38,224 bases of DNA from Fen-455 sp050012675 (GCA_050012675.1 JBEKGS010000027.1:1-38224); one strand, 5' to 3'; shown: positions 18,327 through 26,786, counted from the stretch's first letter. Translations and numbers: made by a program. The notes: generated from the sequence alone by a model not told the origin.

Positions 18327-20414
18327 CTACGAGGCCCCCACGGCGCCGCTGGCCTCGGCGTGGATGCCACGGAGGAAGGCCTCGGCTTCGGCCCGGTCCC
18401 GGGTCCGGCGCATCGCCGGCAACGCCTTGACCAAGACCGGCCCGTAGGAGGCCCTGGCGAGGCGCGGGTCGAGCACGGCGACGACACCGCGGTCGGTGGC
18501 GGTCCGGATCAGGCGCCCGGCGCCCTGGGCGAGCAGGGTCGCCGCCCGCGGGAGGTCGACCTGTTGGAATCCGGCCCGTCCCGCCGCCTCCCGACGCGCC
18601 GCCATCAAGGGGTCATCCGGGCGGGGGAACGGGATCCGGTCGATGACGACCAGCGTGAGGGCCGGGCCCGGGACGTCGACACCCTGCCAGAAGCTCATCG
18701 TCGCGAACAGGCAGGCGGCCGATTGGGCGCTGAGTGCCTCGAGGAGCACGGCCTTGGGGAGCTCACCCTGCACTAGCACGGGCCAGGGGAGCCTTTCGGC
18801 GAGCACTTCGGCGGCGAGGGTCATGGCGCGGCGACTGGTGAACAGGGCGAGCGTGCGGCCGCCCGCTGCGAGCACGAGCGCCTCGATCTCGTCGTGGATC
18901 GCAGCCTCGGCCTCGGGGCGGCGGCGATCGGGCAGCGACGTCGCGCAGTACAACAGCGCGTGTGCCTTGTAGGCGAACGGGCTGCCGACGTCGAGCTCGG
19001 AGGTCGACTCCAAAGGCGCGCCCAGCCGGACGGCGAGCCCGCGTGGCAGCGTCGCGCTCGTCAGCACGACCGGCATCTCCGAGAACACCTGGGCGGACAG
19101 CACCCTGCTCACGTCCAAAGGAGCCGAGTGCATGGCAGGGCGCATCCCCCCCGTGACCCAGACCACCTCGTCGCTGCCGGCCGAGAGGCAGGTGCCGAGC
19201 TCCTCCCGGCAGCGGTCGACCCCTAGCAGGGCCCTTAGACAACGCTGGGCCCCGTCACCTCCGCCGCCAGGGCCCCCCTCGCCTTCGGCTGCGCCCCCGT
19301 GCCCGCCGGCGCCCTCCGACCCACGCCTGAGCTCGACGCCGAGCCGCTCGAGGCGGTCGATCATGAGACTCACGTGATCGCCGAACTCAGCGCCGAGACC
19401 AGGGGGCAGCCGGCGTTCTTCGCCGTCGGCCAGCAGCTCCTCGAAACGGGCCGCCGCGCCGAGCACAGCCTCGACCGCCCGGGCCGGTGCCGTGTCATCG
19501 CCACGCTGTGCGCGCCGTCCCGCCGCGGTGAGGGCCCCGCGTGCCGCCGACGCGAGCGCCCGCAGGCGACCGGGGCTCACGTCGACGCCGAGCGACGCGG
19601 CCAGAACGTCCTCGAGCTCATGGGCCTCGTCGATGACGAGCGCTTCGTGCTCAGGCAGCACTTCTCCGCCGCATCGCAGATCAGCGCCAAGAAGGTGGAG
19701 GTTCACGACGACGATGTCCGCGGCGGCCGCCCTTGTGCGGGCCGCCTCCGCGAAGCACTCGCTCCCCGATGGGCAGCGCCGGGCTCCCGGGCATTCGTCG
19801 GCCGTGACGCTCACGGACGACCACGCCGGGATCGACGGCTCGAAGTCGAGCTCGGCCCGGTCCCCGCTTACGGTCGAGTCTGCCCAAGTGGCGAGACGCT
19901 TCAGCTCGGCGCCGATCCGCCGGGCCGTGACCGACCGCGACGAGCTGGTCGGACGGGCGTGGCTCCCCGTCCCAGGCGGCTCGCCGTCGAATAATTCCAG
20001 GTCCGCGGGCAATTCCGAAAGCGATTCGGGAACCTCGAGGCGCTGCTGGTCCCCGAGGCGCTCCAGCTCGTGCAGGCGCTGGCGACAGACGTAATTCGAG
20101 CGCCCTTTGAGCACCGCCCACTTCACGTCCTGGCCCAGTCCCCGGGCCACGAGGGGGAGGTCCTTGTTCGCGAGCTGGTCCTGCAGTGCCTTGGTCGCGG
20201 TTGCGACGACGACGCGCTTTTCCGATCTCACGGCCGGCACGAGATAGGCGAGGGACTTGCCCGTGCCGGTCCCGGCGGCAACGGCGAGCTGACCTCCAGA
20301 GGCGAACACCCTCACCACCGCCTCGGCCATCTCTAGCTGGCCTGCGCGCACCTCGCCCGCCGGAAGCGTCGCCACGACGCGTGCCAACAGCTCGGCGACG
20401 CTCGGCTCGGTCAC
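18327..20414 (-). CDS. dinG: DinG/XPD-like ATP-dependent helicase
   Basis: 695 residues. Walker A AGTGTGKS is at 47-54 and the DEAH box at 262-265. Cysteines C110, C208, C214 and C220 (in YVC and ECPGARRCPSGSEC) are placed as the Fe-S cluster ligands of XPD-type helicases. Later motifs are SATL, LFATMSFWQGVDVPG and QGAGRLIRTATDRG. Members unwind DNA 5' to 3' and are linked to DNA repair and R-loop removal. A Gly-rich insert lies at about 366-395. GTG 20414 fits a -10 element 6 bases upstream. Exact DinG versus YoaA subgroup is uncertain. Confidence 0.9.
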   Translation of the reverse strand: MTEPSVAELLARVVATLPAGEVRAGQLEMAEAVVRVFASGGQLAVAAGTGTGKSLAYLVPAVRSEKRVVVATATKALQDQLANKDLPLVARGLGQDVKWAVLKGRSNYVCRQRLHELERLGDQQRLEVPESLSELPADLELFDGEPPGTGSHARPTSSSRSVTARRIGAELKRLATWADSTVSGDRAELDFEPSIPAWSSVSVTADECPGARRCPSGSECFAEAARTRAAAADIVVVNLHLLGADLRCGGEVLPEHEALVIDEAHELEDVLAASLGVDVSPGRLRALASAARGALTAAGRRAQRGDDTAPARAVEAVLGAAARFEELLADGEERRLPPGLGAEFGDHVSLMIDRLERLGVELRRGSEGAGGHGGAAEGEGGPGGGGDGAQRCLRALLGVDRCREELGTCLSAGSDEVVWVTGGMRPAMHSAPLDVSRVLSAQVFSEMPVVLTSATLPRGLAVRLGAPLESTSELDVGSPFAYKAHALLYCATSLPDRRRPEAEAAIHDEIEALVLAAGGRTLALFTSRRAMTLAAEVLAERLPWPVLVQGELPKAVLLEALSAQSAACLFATMSFWQGVDVPGPALTLVVIDRIPFPRPDDPLMAARREAAGRAGFQQVDLPRAATLLAQGAGRLIRTATDRGVVAVLDPRLARASYGPVLVKALPAMRRTRDRAEAEAFLRGIHAEASGAVGAS

Positions 20415-20420
20415 GCTGGG

Positions 20421-20426
20421 ACGCTA
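20421..20426 (-). promoter_or_regulatory. -10 element (TAGCGT) of the helicase gene
   Basis: TAGCGT on the reverse strand ends 6 bases before GTG 20414, predicting a leaderless transcript. No ribosome site is present. Confidence 0.45.
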
Positions 20427-20459
20427 CCGGACTGGTGGTCGTCCCGGCCGCCGGAAGGC

Positions 20460-20672
20460 TCAGGACCTGTCCCGGGCTCTCACGACGCTGGTTGCGAGAA
20501 ACACGATCACTATGAGCGGCAACAGGAAGACCGCGACGGCACCGTGGTGCCTGAGGGCCTGGGCGGCACCCACGAACACGAGCGTGCCGACGAACAACTC
20601 GGGCGCCTCGCCGATCAGGAAGTCCTTCCAGAACCTTGCGAAGGCCCCGAGCGCCCGGGCGACGGCGGTCAT
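20460..20672 (-). CDS. Small two-helix membrane protein, function unknown
   Basis: 70 residues. A predicted amphipathic N-terminus (ARFWKDFLIGEAPELF) is followed by two hydrophobic stretches (about 26-38 and 43-62) and a charged RARDRS end. The ATG overlaps the stop of the upstream membrane gene by 4 bases, so the two are translationally coupled and the ORF is likely real. I do not recognise a family. It may be a partner subunit of the larger membrane protein. Confidence 0.68.
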   Translation of the reverse strand: MTAVARALGAFARFWKDFLIGEAPELFVGTLVFVGAAQALRHHGAVAVFLLPLIVIVFLATSVVRARDRS

Positions 20673-21469
20673 CTGGAGCCGACCGCGTCAGGCTCCGCGC
20701 TTGGCGAAGGCCCGATCCTGCGCATCGCGAGCGACAGGACCAGAGCCGTCGCGGCGAAGACCCCGACGAGAACGAGGATCATGAGGTCGCTTCCCGGCCA
20801 GTGGAGCCCGGACCCCTCGCCGACCCAGAAGACGCCGAAGCTCGTCAGCATGACGCCCACAGCCAGCTTCATGGTGTTCTCAGGGACCTCGGAGAGCCGG
20901 CGTGCCACGAGGTACCCGGCGCCGGAGACCACGACCGCTGCGCCAGCCGCGGCCACCGCGGCAAGGGCAAGGTGACCGGAGCTCGCCCCGAGGGTGATCA
21001 CAATCAGCACGACTTCCATGCCCTCGAGGAAGACGCCCTTGAAAGCGACGGTGAAGCCCGTGGCGTCCCGAGGCCGGCGTCGTGACGATCCGGCGTTCTC
21101 GTTGCCGGCGTTTGCGGCGGAGCCGTCCGAGAGCTCGGCGACGGTCTTCGCGTAGATCTCGTCCTCGTCGTGCAGTGCCTTGTGCCCGCTCGCCCTCAGC
21201 ACGGCCTTGCGCAGCCAGTCGAGGCCCAGCACGAGCAGGAGGGCGCCGATCACCACGCGCAGCACGTCGATCGGGACGAGCCGGGCGAGCGGGACACCGA
21301 CGGCGATGACGAGCGCAGCGAGCACGACAACGGCGGCCGCTGCTCCCTCGAGGGCCGAGCGCCACCCGCGGGTCACGCCCGCCGCGGTGACGATGGTGAG
21401 CGCCTCCACCATCTCGACGGCGCTGGCGCCGAACACTGCGAGAGCCAGCACAACAGTCGATGTCGTCAC
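20669..21469 (-). CDS. COG4280-like polytopic membrane protein, putative permease
   Basis: 266 residues with about seven hydrophobic segments. It resembles the uncharacterised COG4280 family, with GVTRGWRSAL, LHDEDEIYAKTV and VPENTMKLAVGVMLTSFG stretches as I recall them. Two ExxE motifs, E19/E22 (VEMVEALTIV) and E149/E152 (LEGMEVVLIV), sit at equivalent places in two halves, and the second is close to the REGLE motif of FTR1-type iron permeases. A metal-transport role is inference only. GTG 21469 was chosen because GAGG stands just upstream and the methylase ends 7 bases before; a TTG at 21511 would overlap that gene. The small gene downstream overlaps its stop. Confidence 0.77.
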   Translation of the reverse strand: MTTSTVVLALAVFGASAVEMVEALTIVTAAGVTRGWRSALEGAAAAVVVLAALVIAVGVPLARLVPIDVLRVVIGALLLVLGLDWLRKAVLRASGHKALHDEDEIYAKTVAELSDGSAANAGNENAGSSRRRPRDATGFTVAFKGVFLEGMEVVLIVITLGASSGHLALAAVAAAGAAVVVSGAGYLVARRLSEVPENTMKLAVGVMLTSFGVFWVGEGSGLHWPGSDLMILVLVGVFAATALVLSLAMRRIGPSPSAEPDAVGSR

Positions 21470-21476
21470 CGTGACC

Positions 21477-22613
21477 TCAAAGCCCGCCCGTCGTCGCGTC
21501 CCCGCTCGCAACCGAGCCCGACGGCTCGTACGACCCGGCCGGCGGCGACTCGTCGCAGTCCCCAGCCCGCTCGTGCCAGGCGCCGATGGCGCCGAGAACC
21601 TCGGCTTTCGGTCCGCAGACCGCCAGCCGCTCGGTGTTGCGCAAGTGGGAGACCCGGCCCACCTTGTGGCCCGCCGGGTCGTGGATGCCTATCTGGGCGC
21701 CCACGTACCGACGTGAGTCGAACTCCAACAGCTCGACGTGCCCGCGTCGAGCGCACATCTCGACCAGGTCGTCGCGTCCGAGCCAGGACTCGTCGTTGCA
21801 AGACACGACCACGATTGTGGCGTCGATCGTTCCGACGACCTCGGCTAGGGCGGCGGCCATGGTCTGTCGCGAATTGAACTCGCTGCGGGTGGCGGCGCTC
21901 TTCGAGTCGGACCGCTTGCAGGCGACCCCGTAGTGGTCGGGTGCGTCCCAGCGGATCAGGGTCTCCCAGACGTGGTAGTTGGTGAAGTAGCGGTGCTGGT
22001 TGTAAGGAGGGTCGAGATAGGCGAAGTCGACGGGGCCGATCGACGACGCCGCTTGGCGGGCGTCGGCACGGATGGATCGACCCGGGCCGGCCAGGAGCTC
22101 CGGGGCCCTCAAGGTGAGCGGGAGAAACGACCTCGGCGCCCAGTTCTTGAGGTAGGCCATCTGCAAGCCCGTGGTCGAGTCCACCCGGTCGGCGGCCTCG
22201 AGCAGGCTCGTGAGCACGATCGGGTAAAGCCAGCTCCCCCGGTGGCGCTCTTCGATGGCGTCACGGATGGCGTCGATGCGCTCGCCGTTCTGCGGCTGCA
22301 GGTAGCGGGACTTTTCGCAGAAGACCTCTGTGAAGTAGCCCCTGCGACCGGGAAGGGCGTTGAGCTCGGCAATCGCCTCTTCGAGCTCGGCGTGGTCCAC
22401 GACCGAGGCGTCCTGGCCGATGTAGCACTGGGCGAGCACCTCGGAGTAGGTGGCCGTGTCCACCGCGGTGACAAATGCACCCTGGCGCTTCAGTTCCTGG
22501 GCGACGCGGGTCGTACCGGTGAACAGGTCCGCGGCACTCTGAGCGCCACAACCCGAGGCGAGGCAGGCGATCGTGCCGACGAGGCGTCGCTTGGAGCCGA
22601 GGTACTTGATCAC
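21477..22613 (-). CDS. D12-class adenine-specific DNA methyltransferase, no restriction partner seen
   Basis: 378 residues. The N-terminal IKYLGSKRRLV corresponds to the IKWxGxK motif of D12-class enzymes, ADLFTGTTRVAQ at 28-39 is the SAM motif (DxFxGxG-like), and DPPYNQHRY at 201-209 is the catalytic motif, like the FokI-type DPPYNxRQY. It methylates N6 of adenine in an unknown site. The C-terminal 35 residues are Gly/Ser/Pro-rich and likely disordered. No endonuclease gene lies nearby, so it looks solitary, perhaps regulatory or a protective remnant. GTG 22613 is preceded by GGAGGG 9 bases upstream, inside a perfect palindrome. Confidence 0.88.
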   Translation of the reverse strand: MIKYLGSKRRLVGTIACLASGCGAQSAADLFTGTTRVAQELKRQGAFVTAVDTATYSEVLAQCYIGQDASVVDHAELEEAIAELNALPGRRGYFTEVFCEKSRYLQPQNGERIDAIRDAIEERHRGSWLYPIVLTSLLEAADRVDSTTGLQMAYLKNWAPRSFLPLTLRAPELLAGPGRSIRADARQAASSIGPVDFAYLDPPYNQHRYFTNYHVWETLIRWDAPDHYGVACKRSDSKSAATRSEFNSRQTMAAALAEVVGTIDATIVVVSCNDESWLGRDDLVEMCARRGHVELLEFDSRRYVGAQIGIHDPAGHKVGRVSHLRNTERLAVCGPKAEVLGAIGAWHERAGDCDESPPAGSYEPSGSVASGDATTGGL

Positions 22614-22621
22614 GCGCCGGA

Positions 22622-22635
22622 TCCCTCCGGAGGGA
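22622..22635. repeat. Perfect palindrome TCCCTCCGGAGGGA covering the methylase ribosome site
   Basis: The 14-base palindrome contains the GGAGGG Shine-Dalgarno of the methylase gene. It could fold into a hairpin with a CCGG loop, hiding the ribosome site, or serve as an operator. No T run follows it, so a classical terminator of the upstream GNAT gene is less likely. Confidence 0.5.
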
Positions 22636-22647
22636 CATTCGCGCCCA

Positions 22648-23265
22648 TCAGGCGGCTGGGCCCTCCACGACCGAGCCGGTCGTTGCGTAGGAGTGGTCGG
22701 CGGTGACCGGGCGGATCAGTTCCGCAAAACGCTCACGTTCGACCACGCAGACCTCAAGCACCTTGTTGAACCTCGGCTCCACGGTCTCGCGAACCGCCTG
22801 CAGCCCGATGCGCCCCGCCAGTCGCGAAGAGGCCACGTTGGCCGGCTCGATGACGGCGACGACGCGGTCGATACCGAGGTGGTCAAAGCCGGCCCTGAGG
22901 CTGGCGAGAGCCGCCTCCGTGCCATAGCCGTGGCCCCAGTGCCGGGGGTCGAGCCGCCAGCCGATCTCCACCTCACCGTCGATCTCGTGGAACCAGTTGG
23001 CGAATTCAAGGCCCACACAGCCGACGAGGTCCGCGCTGTCCTGCAGCTCGACGGCGTACTTGCCAAAGCCGTCGTGCTCCCAGGTCTCGAGATAACGGCG
23101 CAACCGGTGTTCGGTCTCGTCCCTGGTGAGCCCTCTGGCAAAGGGGAACTCCCATACCGCGCGTTGTGCGAACATTCCCGCCAACGCCTCAAGGTCGGAA
23201 GGACGCCACCTGCGCAAGAGCAGGCGGGCGGTGAAAAGCTCCTCTGGGATCCGCGGGTCCGCCAT
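22648..23265 (-). CDS. GNAT acetyltransferase (RimJ/RimL-like)
   Basis: 205 residues. The N-terminus TARLLLRRWRPSDLEAL and the GWRLDPRHWGHGYGTEAALASLRAGFDHL region, with the acetyl-CoA loop around HWGHGYG, are characteristic of RimJ/RimL-type GNATs. FLEG-like catalytic details are not resolvable by eye. These enzymes acetylate N-terminal or side-chain amines of proteins or small molecules, and no substrate is evident. ATG 23265 was chosen because TATGCT lies 7 bases before; an ATG at 23277 overlaps that hexamer, and a long N-terminal extension to 23415 has no family similarity. Divergent from hutH with 82 bases between. Confidence 0.83.
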   Translation of the reverse strand: MADPRIPEELFTARLLLRRWRPSDLEALAGMFAQRAVWEFPFARGLTRDETEHRLRRYLETWEHDGFGKYAVELQDSADLVGCVGLEFANWFHEIDGEVEIGWRLDPRHWGHGYGTEAALASLRAGFDHLGIDRVVAVIEPANVASSRLAGRIGLQAVRETVEPRFNKVLEVCVVERERFAELIRPVTADHSYATTGSVVEGPAA

Positions 23266-23272
23266 TCTCGGG

Positions 23273-23278
23273 AGCATA
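23273..23278 (-). promoter_or_regulatory. -10 element (TATGCT) of the GNAT gene
   Basis: TATGCT on the reverse strand, with 7 bases between it and ATG 23265. No ribosome site. Leaderless transcript expected. Confidence 0.5.
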
Positions 23279-23335
23279 ACGATCGGGACGGGCAAAGCTG
23301 GGAAGCCTCGTCCGCGGGCCGGATCCACCCGATGC

Positions 23336-23341
23336 AATACT
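23336..23341 (+). promoter_or_regulatory. Weak -10 element (AATACT) of hutH
   Basis: Four of six consensus bases, 6 bases before GTG 23348. The spacing matches the other leaderless genes in this window, though the hexamer is weaker. Confidence 0.33.
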
Positions 23342-23347
23342 CGGCTG

Positions 23348-24886
23348 GTGAGCGCATCCTCATCGGTGGAACTCGGCGGCCCGCTCCGGATCGAGGACGT
23401 CGTCGACATCGCCATGGGCGCACGGGCGACAGTGGGCGAGGACGTCCAAGAAAGGGTCGACGCGGCCCGTCACGTCGTCGTCGCGGCCCTGCGGGCCGGG
23501 GCGGTCGTCTACGGAGTGACGACCGGTTTCGGAGCCCTGGCGAACGTGCGTCTCACGCCCGAGCACTCAACGGCCCTGCAACACGGGCTGCTTCGCTCGC
23601 ACGCGGTGGCGGTCGGCAACGAACTGTCCCGTGAAGAGGTCCGCGCCATGCTGGCGTTGCGGGCCCACGTGCTTGCGCTCGGTCACTCGGGGGTGCGCCG
23701 GGAAGTTGTCTCGCGCTTTATCGAGATGCTCGATCTCGACATCCTCCCCGTCGTGCCCGAACAGGGATCGCTCGGCGCATCGGGCGATCTCGCGCCCCTG
23801 GCACATCTCGCCCTGCCCGTCATCGGCGAAGGCGAGGTGCGCCTTTCGGGCGAGCGGCTCCCGGCGATGGCGGCGCTGCGCCGTTGCGGCCTCGAACCGC
23901 TGGTCCTCGAGGCCAAGGAGGGCCTCGCCCTCATCAACGGCACGCAGGCCATGACCGCCATCGGGGTGCTGGCCGCCTTCAGGGCGGGACGTCTCGCCAA
24001 GATCGCGGACATCTCGGCTGCCCTCACCATCGAGGCCATCCTCGGTACCGACCGCGCGTTCGACCCCCGGGTCGTTGGACTGCGCCCGCACCCCGGTCAG
24101 ATGGCGTCGGCTCGGAACCTGATGAGGCTCCTCGCCCAAAGCGAGATCTTGTCGTCGCACCGCAAGAGCGACCACATCGTCCAGGACGCCTACTCGATCC
24201 GCTGCGCGCCTCAGGTCCACGGCGCGTTCCGCGACGTCGTTCGCCACAGCGTGGAGACGCTCGAGATCGAGCTCGCCTCGGTCTCGGACAATCCCGTCGT
24301 CCTGAGCGGAACCGGCGAGATCCTCTCGGGCGGGAACTTCCACGGCCAACCCGTCGCGCTCGCCTGCGACTCGCTGGCGGCGGCGACCGTCGGGCTCGCT
24401 TCGATCTCCGAGCGCAGGCTCTTTCGGCTCCTAGACCCGAAGACCTCGAACGGGCTCCCCGCGTTCCTCGTCGGGGAGGCGGGCGTCAACTCTGGGTTCA
24501 TGGTCTGCCAGTACACAGCTGCATCTCTCGTGTCGGAGATGAAGAGCCTGGCGCACCCCGCCGCCGTCGACTCGATCACCTCCTCTGCCGGCCAGGAGGA
24601 CCACGTCAGCATGGGCATGATCTCCGCGCGCCACGCACGCGAGTGCATCGGCAACGCCGAGGCGGCGATCGCGATGGAGGTGCTCGCCGCCGCCCAAGCC
24701 TGCGACTTGCGGGCTCCGTTGCTGGCCGCCCCCGCCAACCGGGCGGCCATAGCTTCGCTGCGCCGGGTCGTGCCCACGCTCACCAAGGACCGGGCGCTCA
24801 AGCCCGACGTCGACGCGACGATCGCGCTCGTCCGCTCCGGGGAGCTCGTCGAAGCGGTGGAATCGGAGATCGGGCCGCTCGAGTAG
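23348..24886 (+). CDS. hutH: Histidine ammonia-lyase (HutH type)
   Basis: 512 residues. Converts L-histidine to urocanate, the first step of histidine breakdown. The self-forming MIO cofactor motif ASG is at 144-146 inside GSLGASGDLAPLAHL. Y55 in VYGVTTGFG is the catalytic tyrosine. The selectivity pair S84-H85 is typical of histidine rather than Tyr/Phe lyases. QEDHVSMG near the C-terminus also matches histidine lyases. No hutU, hutI or transporter is present in the window, so the pathway context is missing. GTG 23348 was chosen from the family start and the -10 element; a much longer N-terminal extension is in frame but lies over the divergent gene. Confidence 0.91.
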   Translation: MSASSSVELGGPLRIEDVVDIAMGARATVGEDVQERVDAARHVVVAALRAGAVVYGVTTGFGALANVRLTPEHSTALQHGLLRSHAVAVGNELSREEVRAMLALRAHVLALGHSGVRREVVSRFIEMLDLDILPVVPEQGSLGASGDLAPLAHLALPVIGEGEVRLSGERLPAMAALRRCGLEPLVLEAKEGLALINGTQAMTAIGVLAAFRAGRLAKIADISAALTIEAILGTDRAFDPRVVGLRPHPGQMASARNLMRLLAQSEILSSHRKSDHIVQDAYSIRCAPQVHGAFRDVVRHSVETLEIELASVSDNPVVLSGTGEILSGGNFHGQPVALACDSLAAATVGLASISERRLFRLLDPKTSNGLPAFLVGEAGVNSGFMVCQYTAASLVSEMKSLAHPAAVDSITSSAGQEDHVSMGMISARHARECIGNAEAAIAMEVLAAAQACDLRAPLLAAPANRAAIASLRRVVPTLTKDRALKPDVDATIALVRSGELVEAVESEIGPLE

Positions 24887-24972
24887 GCCCCGCCCGCCCG
24901 AGGCGGCGCCGGAGGAGACCGCCGGGCGAGCCTTGGGTGCGAGGTGGGCCGAGCACGGGCGACAAGCGGGAG

Positions 24973-24978
24973 TAACTT
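24973..24978 (+). promoter_or_regulatory. -10 element (TAACTT) of uppS
   Basis: TAACTT ends 7 bases before ATG 24986, with no ribosome site. Leaderless transcript expected. Confidence 0.48.
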
Positions 24979-24985
24979 CGGCGCG

Positions 24986-25705
24986 ATGGCCGTCGCGAAC
25001 ATCGATCCCACTCGCATACCCAGGCATGTCGCTTGCGTGATGGACGGCAACGGCCGCTGGGCGCGCCAACGCGGCCTGCCGCGCACCGAGGGTCACGCCG
25101 CAGGTGAAGAGGCGATGTTCGACACCGTGGAGGGAGCCCTGGAGCTCGGGGTCGACTGGCTGACGATGTTCGCGTTCTCGACGGAGAATTGGAGGCGCCC
25201 CCCCGACGAGGTGCGCTACCTCATGCATTTCAACGAAGGGATCCTTACGCGCCACCGCGACGACCTGAACTCCAAGGGGGTGCGCATACGATTTGCAGGC
25301 CGGAGGGACTGGCGCGTCCCACGTCGCCTTATCCGGCACATGGACGAGTCGATGGCCCTCACCGCCTCGAACCGGCGGCTGACCCTCACGATATGTTTCA
25401 ACTATGGCGGCCGGGCGGAGATCGTCGACGCGGTCCGACGGCTCGTCGCCGACGGTGTCTCTGCGGACAAGGTCGACGAGAAGGCTCTCCGCGAGCGGCT
25501 CTACTGGCCCGACATGCCCGATCCCGATGTCGTGATCCGCACCTCTGGCGAGTTCCGCATCTCCAACTTCCTGCTCTGGGAGCTCGCCTACTCGGAGCTC
25601 GTCTTCACCGACGTGCTATGGCCCGACTTCCGCCGGCAGAACCTCTTCGACGCCGTCGGTGAGTACCAGCGCCGGGACAGGCGCTACGGGGGGCTCGAGG
25701 GGTGA
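24986..25705 (+). CDS. uppS: Isoprenyl diphosphate synthase (undecaprenyl diphosphate synthase type)
   Basis: 239 residues. cis-prenyltransferase that elongates farnesyl diphosphate with isopentenyl diphosphate to make the lipid carrier of cell-wall synthesis. The catalytic Asp D20 lies in VMDGNGRWA, FSTENWRRP follows at about 64-72, and RTSGEFRISNFLLWE is the conserved C-terminal motif. The exact chain length is not predictable by eye. ATG 24986 was chosen because family similarity begins at RIPRHVACVMDG and a TAACTT box lies 7 bases upstream. Its stop overlaps the next small gene by 4 bases, and recO follows, as is usual in actinobacteria. Confidence 0.95.
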   Translation: MAVANIDPTRIPRHVACVMDGNGRWARQRGLPRTEGHAAGEEAMFDTVEGALELGVDWLTMFAFSTENWRRPPDEVRYLMHFNEGILTRHRDDLNSKGVRIRFAGRRDWRVPRRLIRHMDESMALTASNRRLTLTICFNYGGRAEIVDAVRRLVADGVSADKVDEKALRERLYWPDMPDPDVVIRTSGEFRISNFLLWELAYSELVFTDVLWPDFRRQNLFDAVGEYQRRDRRYGGLEG

Positions 25706-25896
25706 ATGACGAGCCCCGCGAGAAGTTCCGGATCCGAGACCACATCGGCGTCATCTCGGGGCTTTTCCTCGGCGCTGTTGCGTTTGCCTTCGTCGTGGCG
25801 CTCGCGGTCATGGGCGACGAGGCGGCCGTCACGCTGCTGGTCGTGATCGTCGTGGGGATAGGGCTCATCGCCATCGGAACACGGATGAGGGGCTGA
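25702..25896 (+). CDS. Small two-helix membrane protein between uppS and recO
   Basis: 64 residues: a charged start (NDEPREKFRIRDH), two hydrophobic helices (about 16-38 and 42-58) and GTRMRG. The GTG start overlaps the uppS stop by 4 bases (GTGA), so it is translationally coupled. Function unknown; I recognise no family. The tight fit between uppS and recO suggests it is a real gene. Confidence 0.68.
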   Translation: MNDEPREKFRIRDHIGVISGLFLGAVAFAFVVALAVMGDEAAVTLLVVIVVGIGLIAIGTRMRG

Positions 25897-25904
25897 CCGA
25901 CGAG

Positions 25905-26786
25905 GTGGCCACCTACCGGGACGAAGGCGTGGTGCTGCGGACGATGCGGCTCGGGGAAGCGGATCGGATCGTCACGCTCGCGACGCCCGGGCACGGCAAG
26001 GTCCGAGCGGTGGCCAAAGGTATCCGCAAGACCAAGAGCCGCCTCAGCGGCCGCCTCGAACCGATCACCTACGTGACGATGATGTGCTGGCGGGGACGCG
26101 AGCTCGACATCGTGAGCCAGGTCGAGGCCATCGAGCATTTCAAAGCCATCCGCACGGACCTCGACCGGGTTCCCGTCGCCATGACGATGCTCGAGGTCGT
26201 CGATCAGGTCGCGCTCGAACGCCACCCAATGCCCGAGATGTTCCGGATGCTGGTCGGGGCGCTGCGGACATTGGAGGAGCGCTCGTCACCGGCCCTGCTC
26301 GCCTCGTTCCTCTGGAAGCTTCTCGTGCTCGAGGGGGTCGGGCCATCTGTCGACCGGTGTGCGAGCTGCGGTTCTGAGCTGGAGCTGGTCGCGTTCGACC
26401 CCGGAGAAGGCGGGTTCCTGTGCCGTTCGTGCCGCCGCGGCCAGTCGGTCGGCGCCGAGACGGTGGCCCTGATCCGCCTCGTTCTCGGCGGCGGGCTGCG
26501 CAACGCGCTCGATCAGGCACCCAGCCGCGCGACGGCGGAGGCGGAGCGCCTGGCCCTGTTGGCGACCGAGTACCACCTCGACCGCAAGCTGCGCTCGGCG
26601 CACCGGGGCACCGAGATCTCGACGGCCGGCTGGCATGTCGCCCCGGACACGGGCGGACCTGACGCCGCGCCCGGGGCGGCCGGCGAGAAGCGGCCGCACG
26701 AGCACGCCGGGCCCCAGGCCGCGCCTTTCCCGAGCGCCGCAACCGAGCAGGACACCGCGCCGGGAGGTCCTCCCCTCGCCTCGTGA
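25905..26786 (+). CDS. recO: DNA repair protein RecO
   Basis: 293 residues. Acts in the RecFOR pathway, annealing DNA and loading RecA. N-terminal OB-fold includes GVVLRTMRLGEADRIV and FSKxxGxxxA-like TPGHGKVRAVAKG. A zinc site is formed by C152, C155, C173 and C176. Residues from about 240 are a Gly/Pro/Ala-rich disordered tail of about 50 residues, longer than usual. GTG 25905 lies 8 bases after the previous stop. Regulation is probably as part of the uppS operon. Confidence 0.92.
   Translation: MATYRDEGVVLRTMRLGEADRIVTLATPGHGKVRAVAKGIRKTKSRLSGRLEPITYVTMMCWRGRELDIVSQVEAIEHFKAIRTDLDRVPVAMTMLEVVDQVALERHPMPEMFRMLVGALRTLEERSSPALLASFLWKLLVLEGVGPSVDRCASCGSELELVAFDPGEGGFLCRSCRRGQSVGAETVALIRLVLGGGLRNALDQAPSRATAEAERLALLATEYHLDRKLRSAHRGTEISTAGWHVAPDTGGPDAAPGAAGEKRPHEHAGPQAAPFPSAATEQDTAPGGPPLAS

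Noticed and set aside
23126..23347. N-terminal extension of hutH
   Set aside because: It lies opposite the divergent GNAT gene and does not resemble any ammonia-lyase N-terminus.
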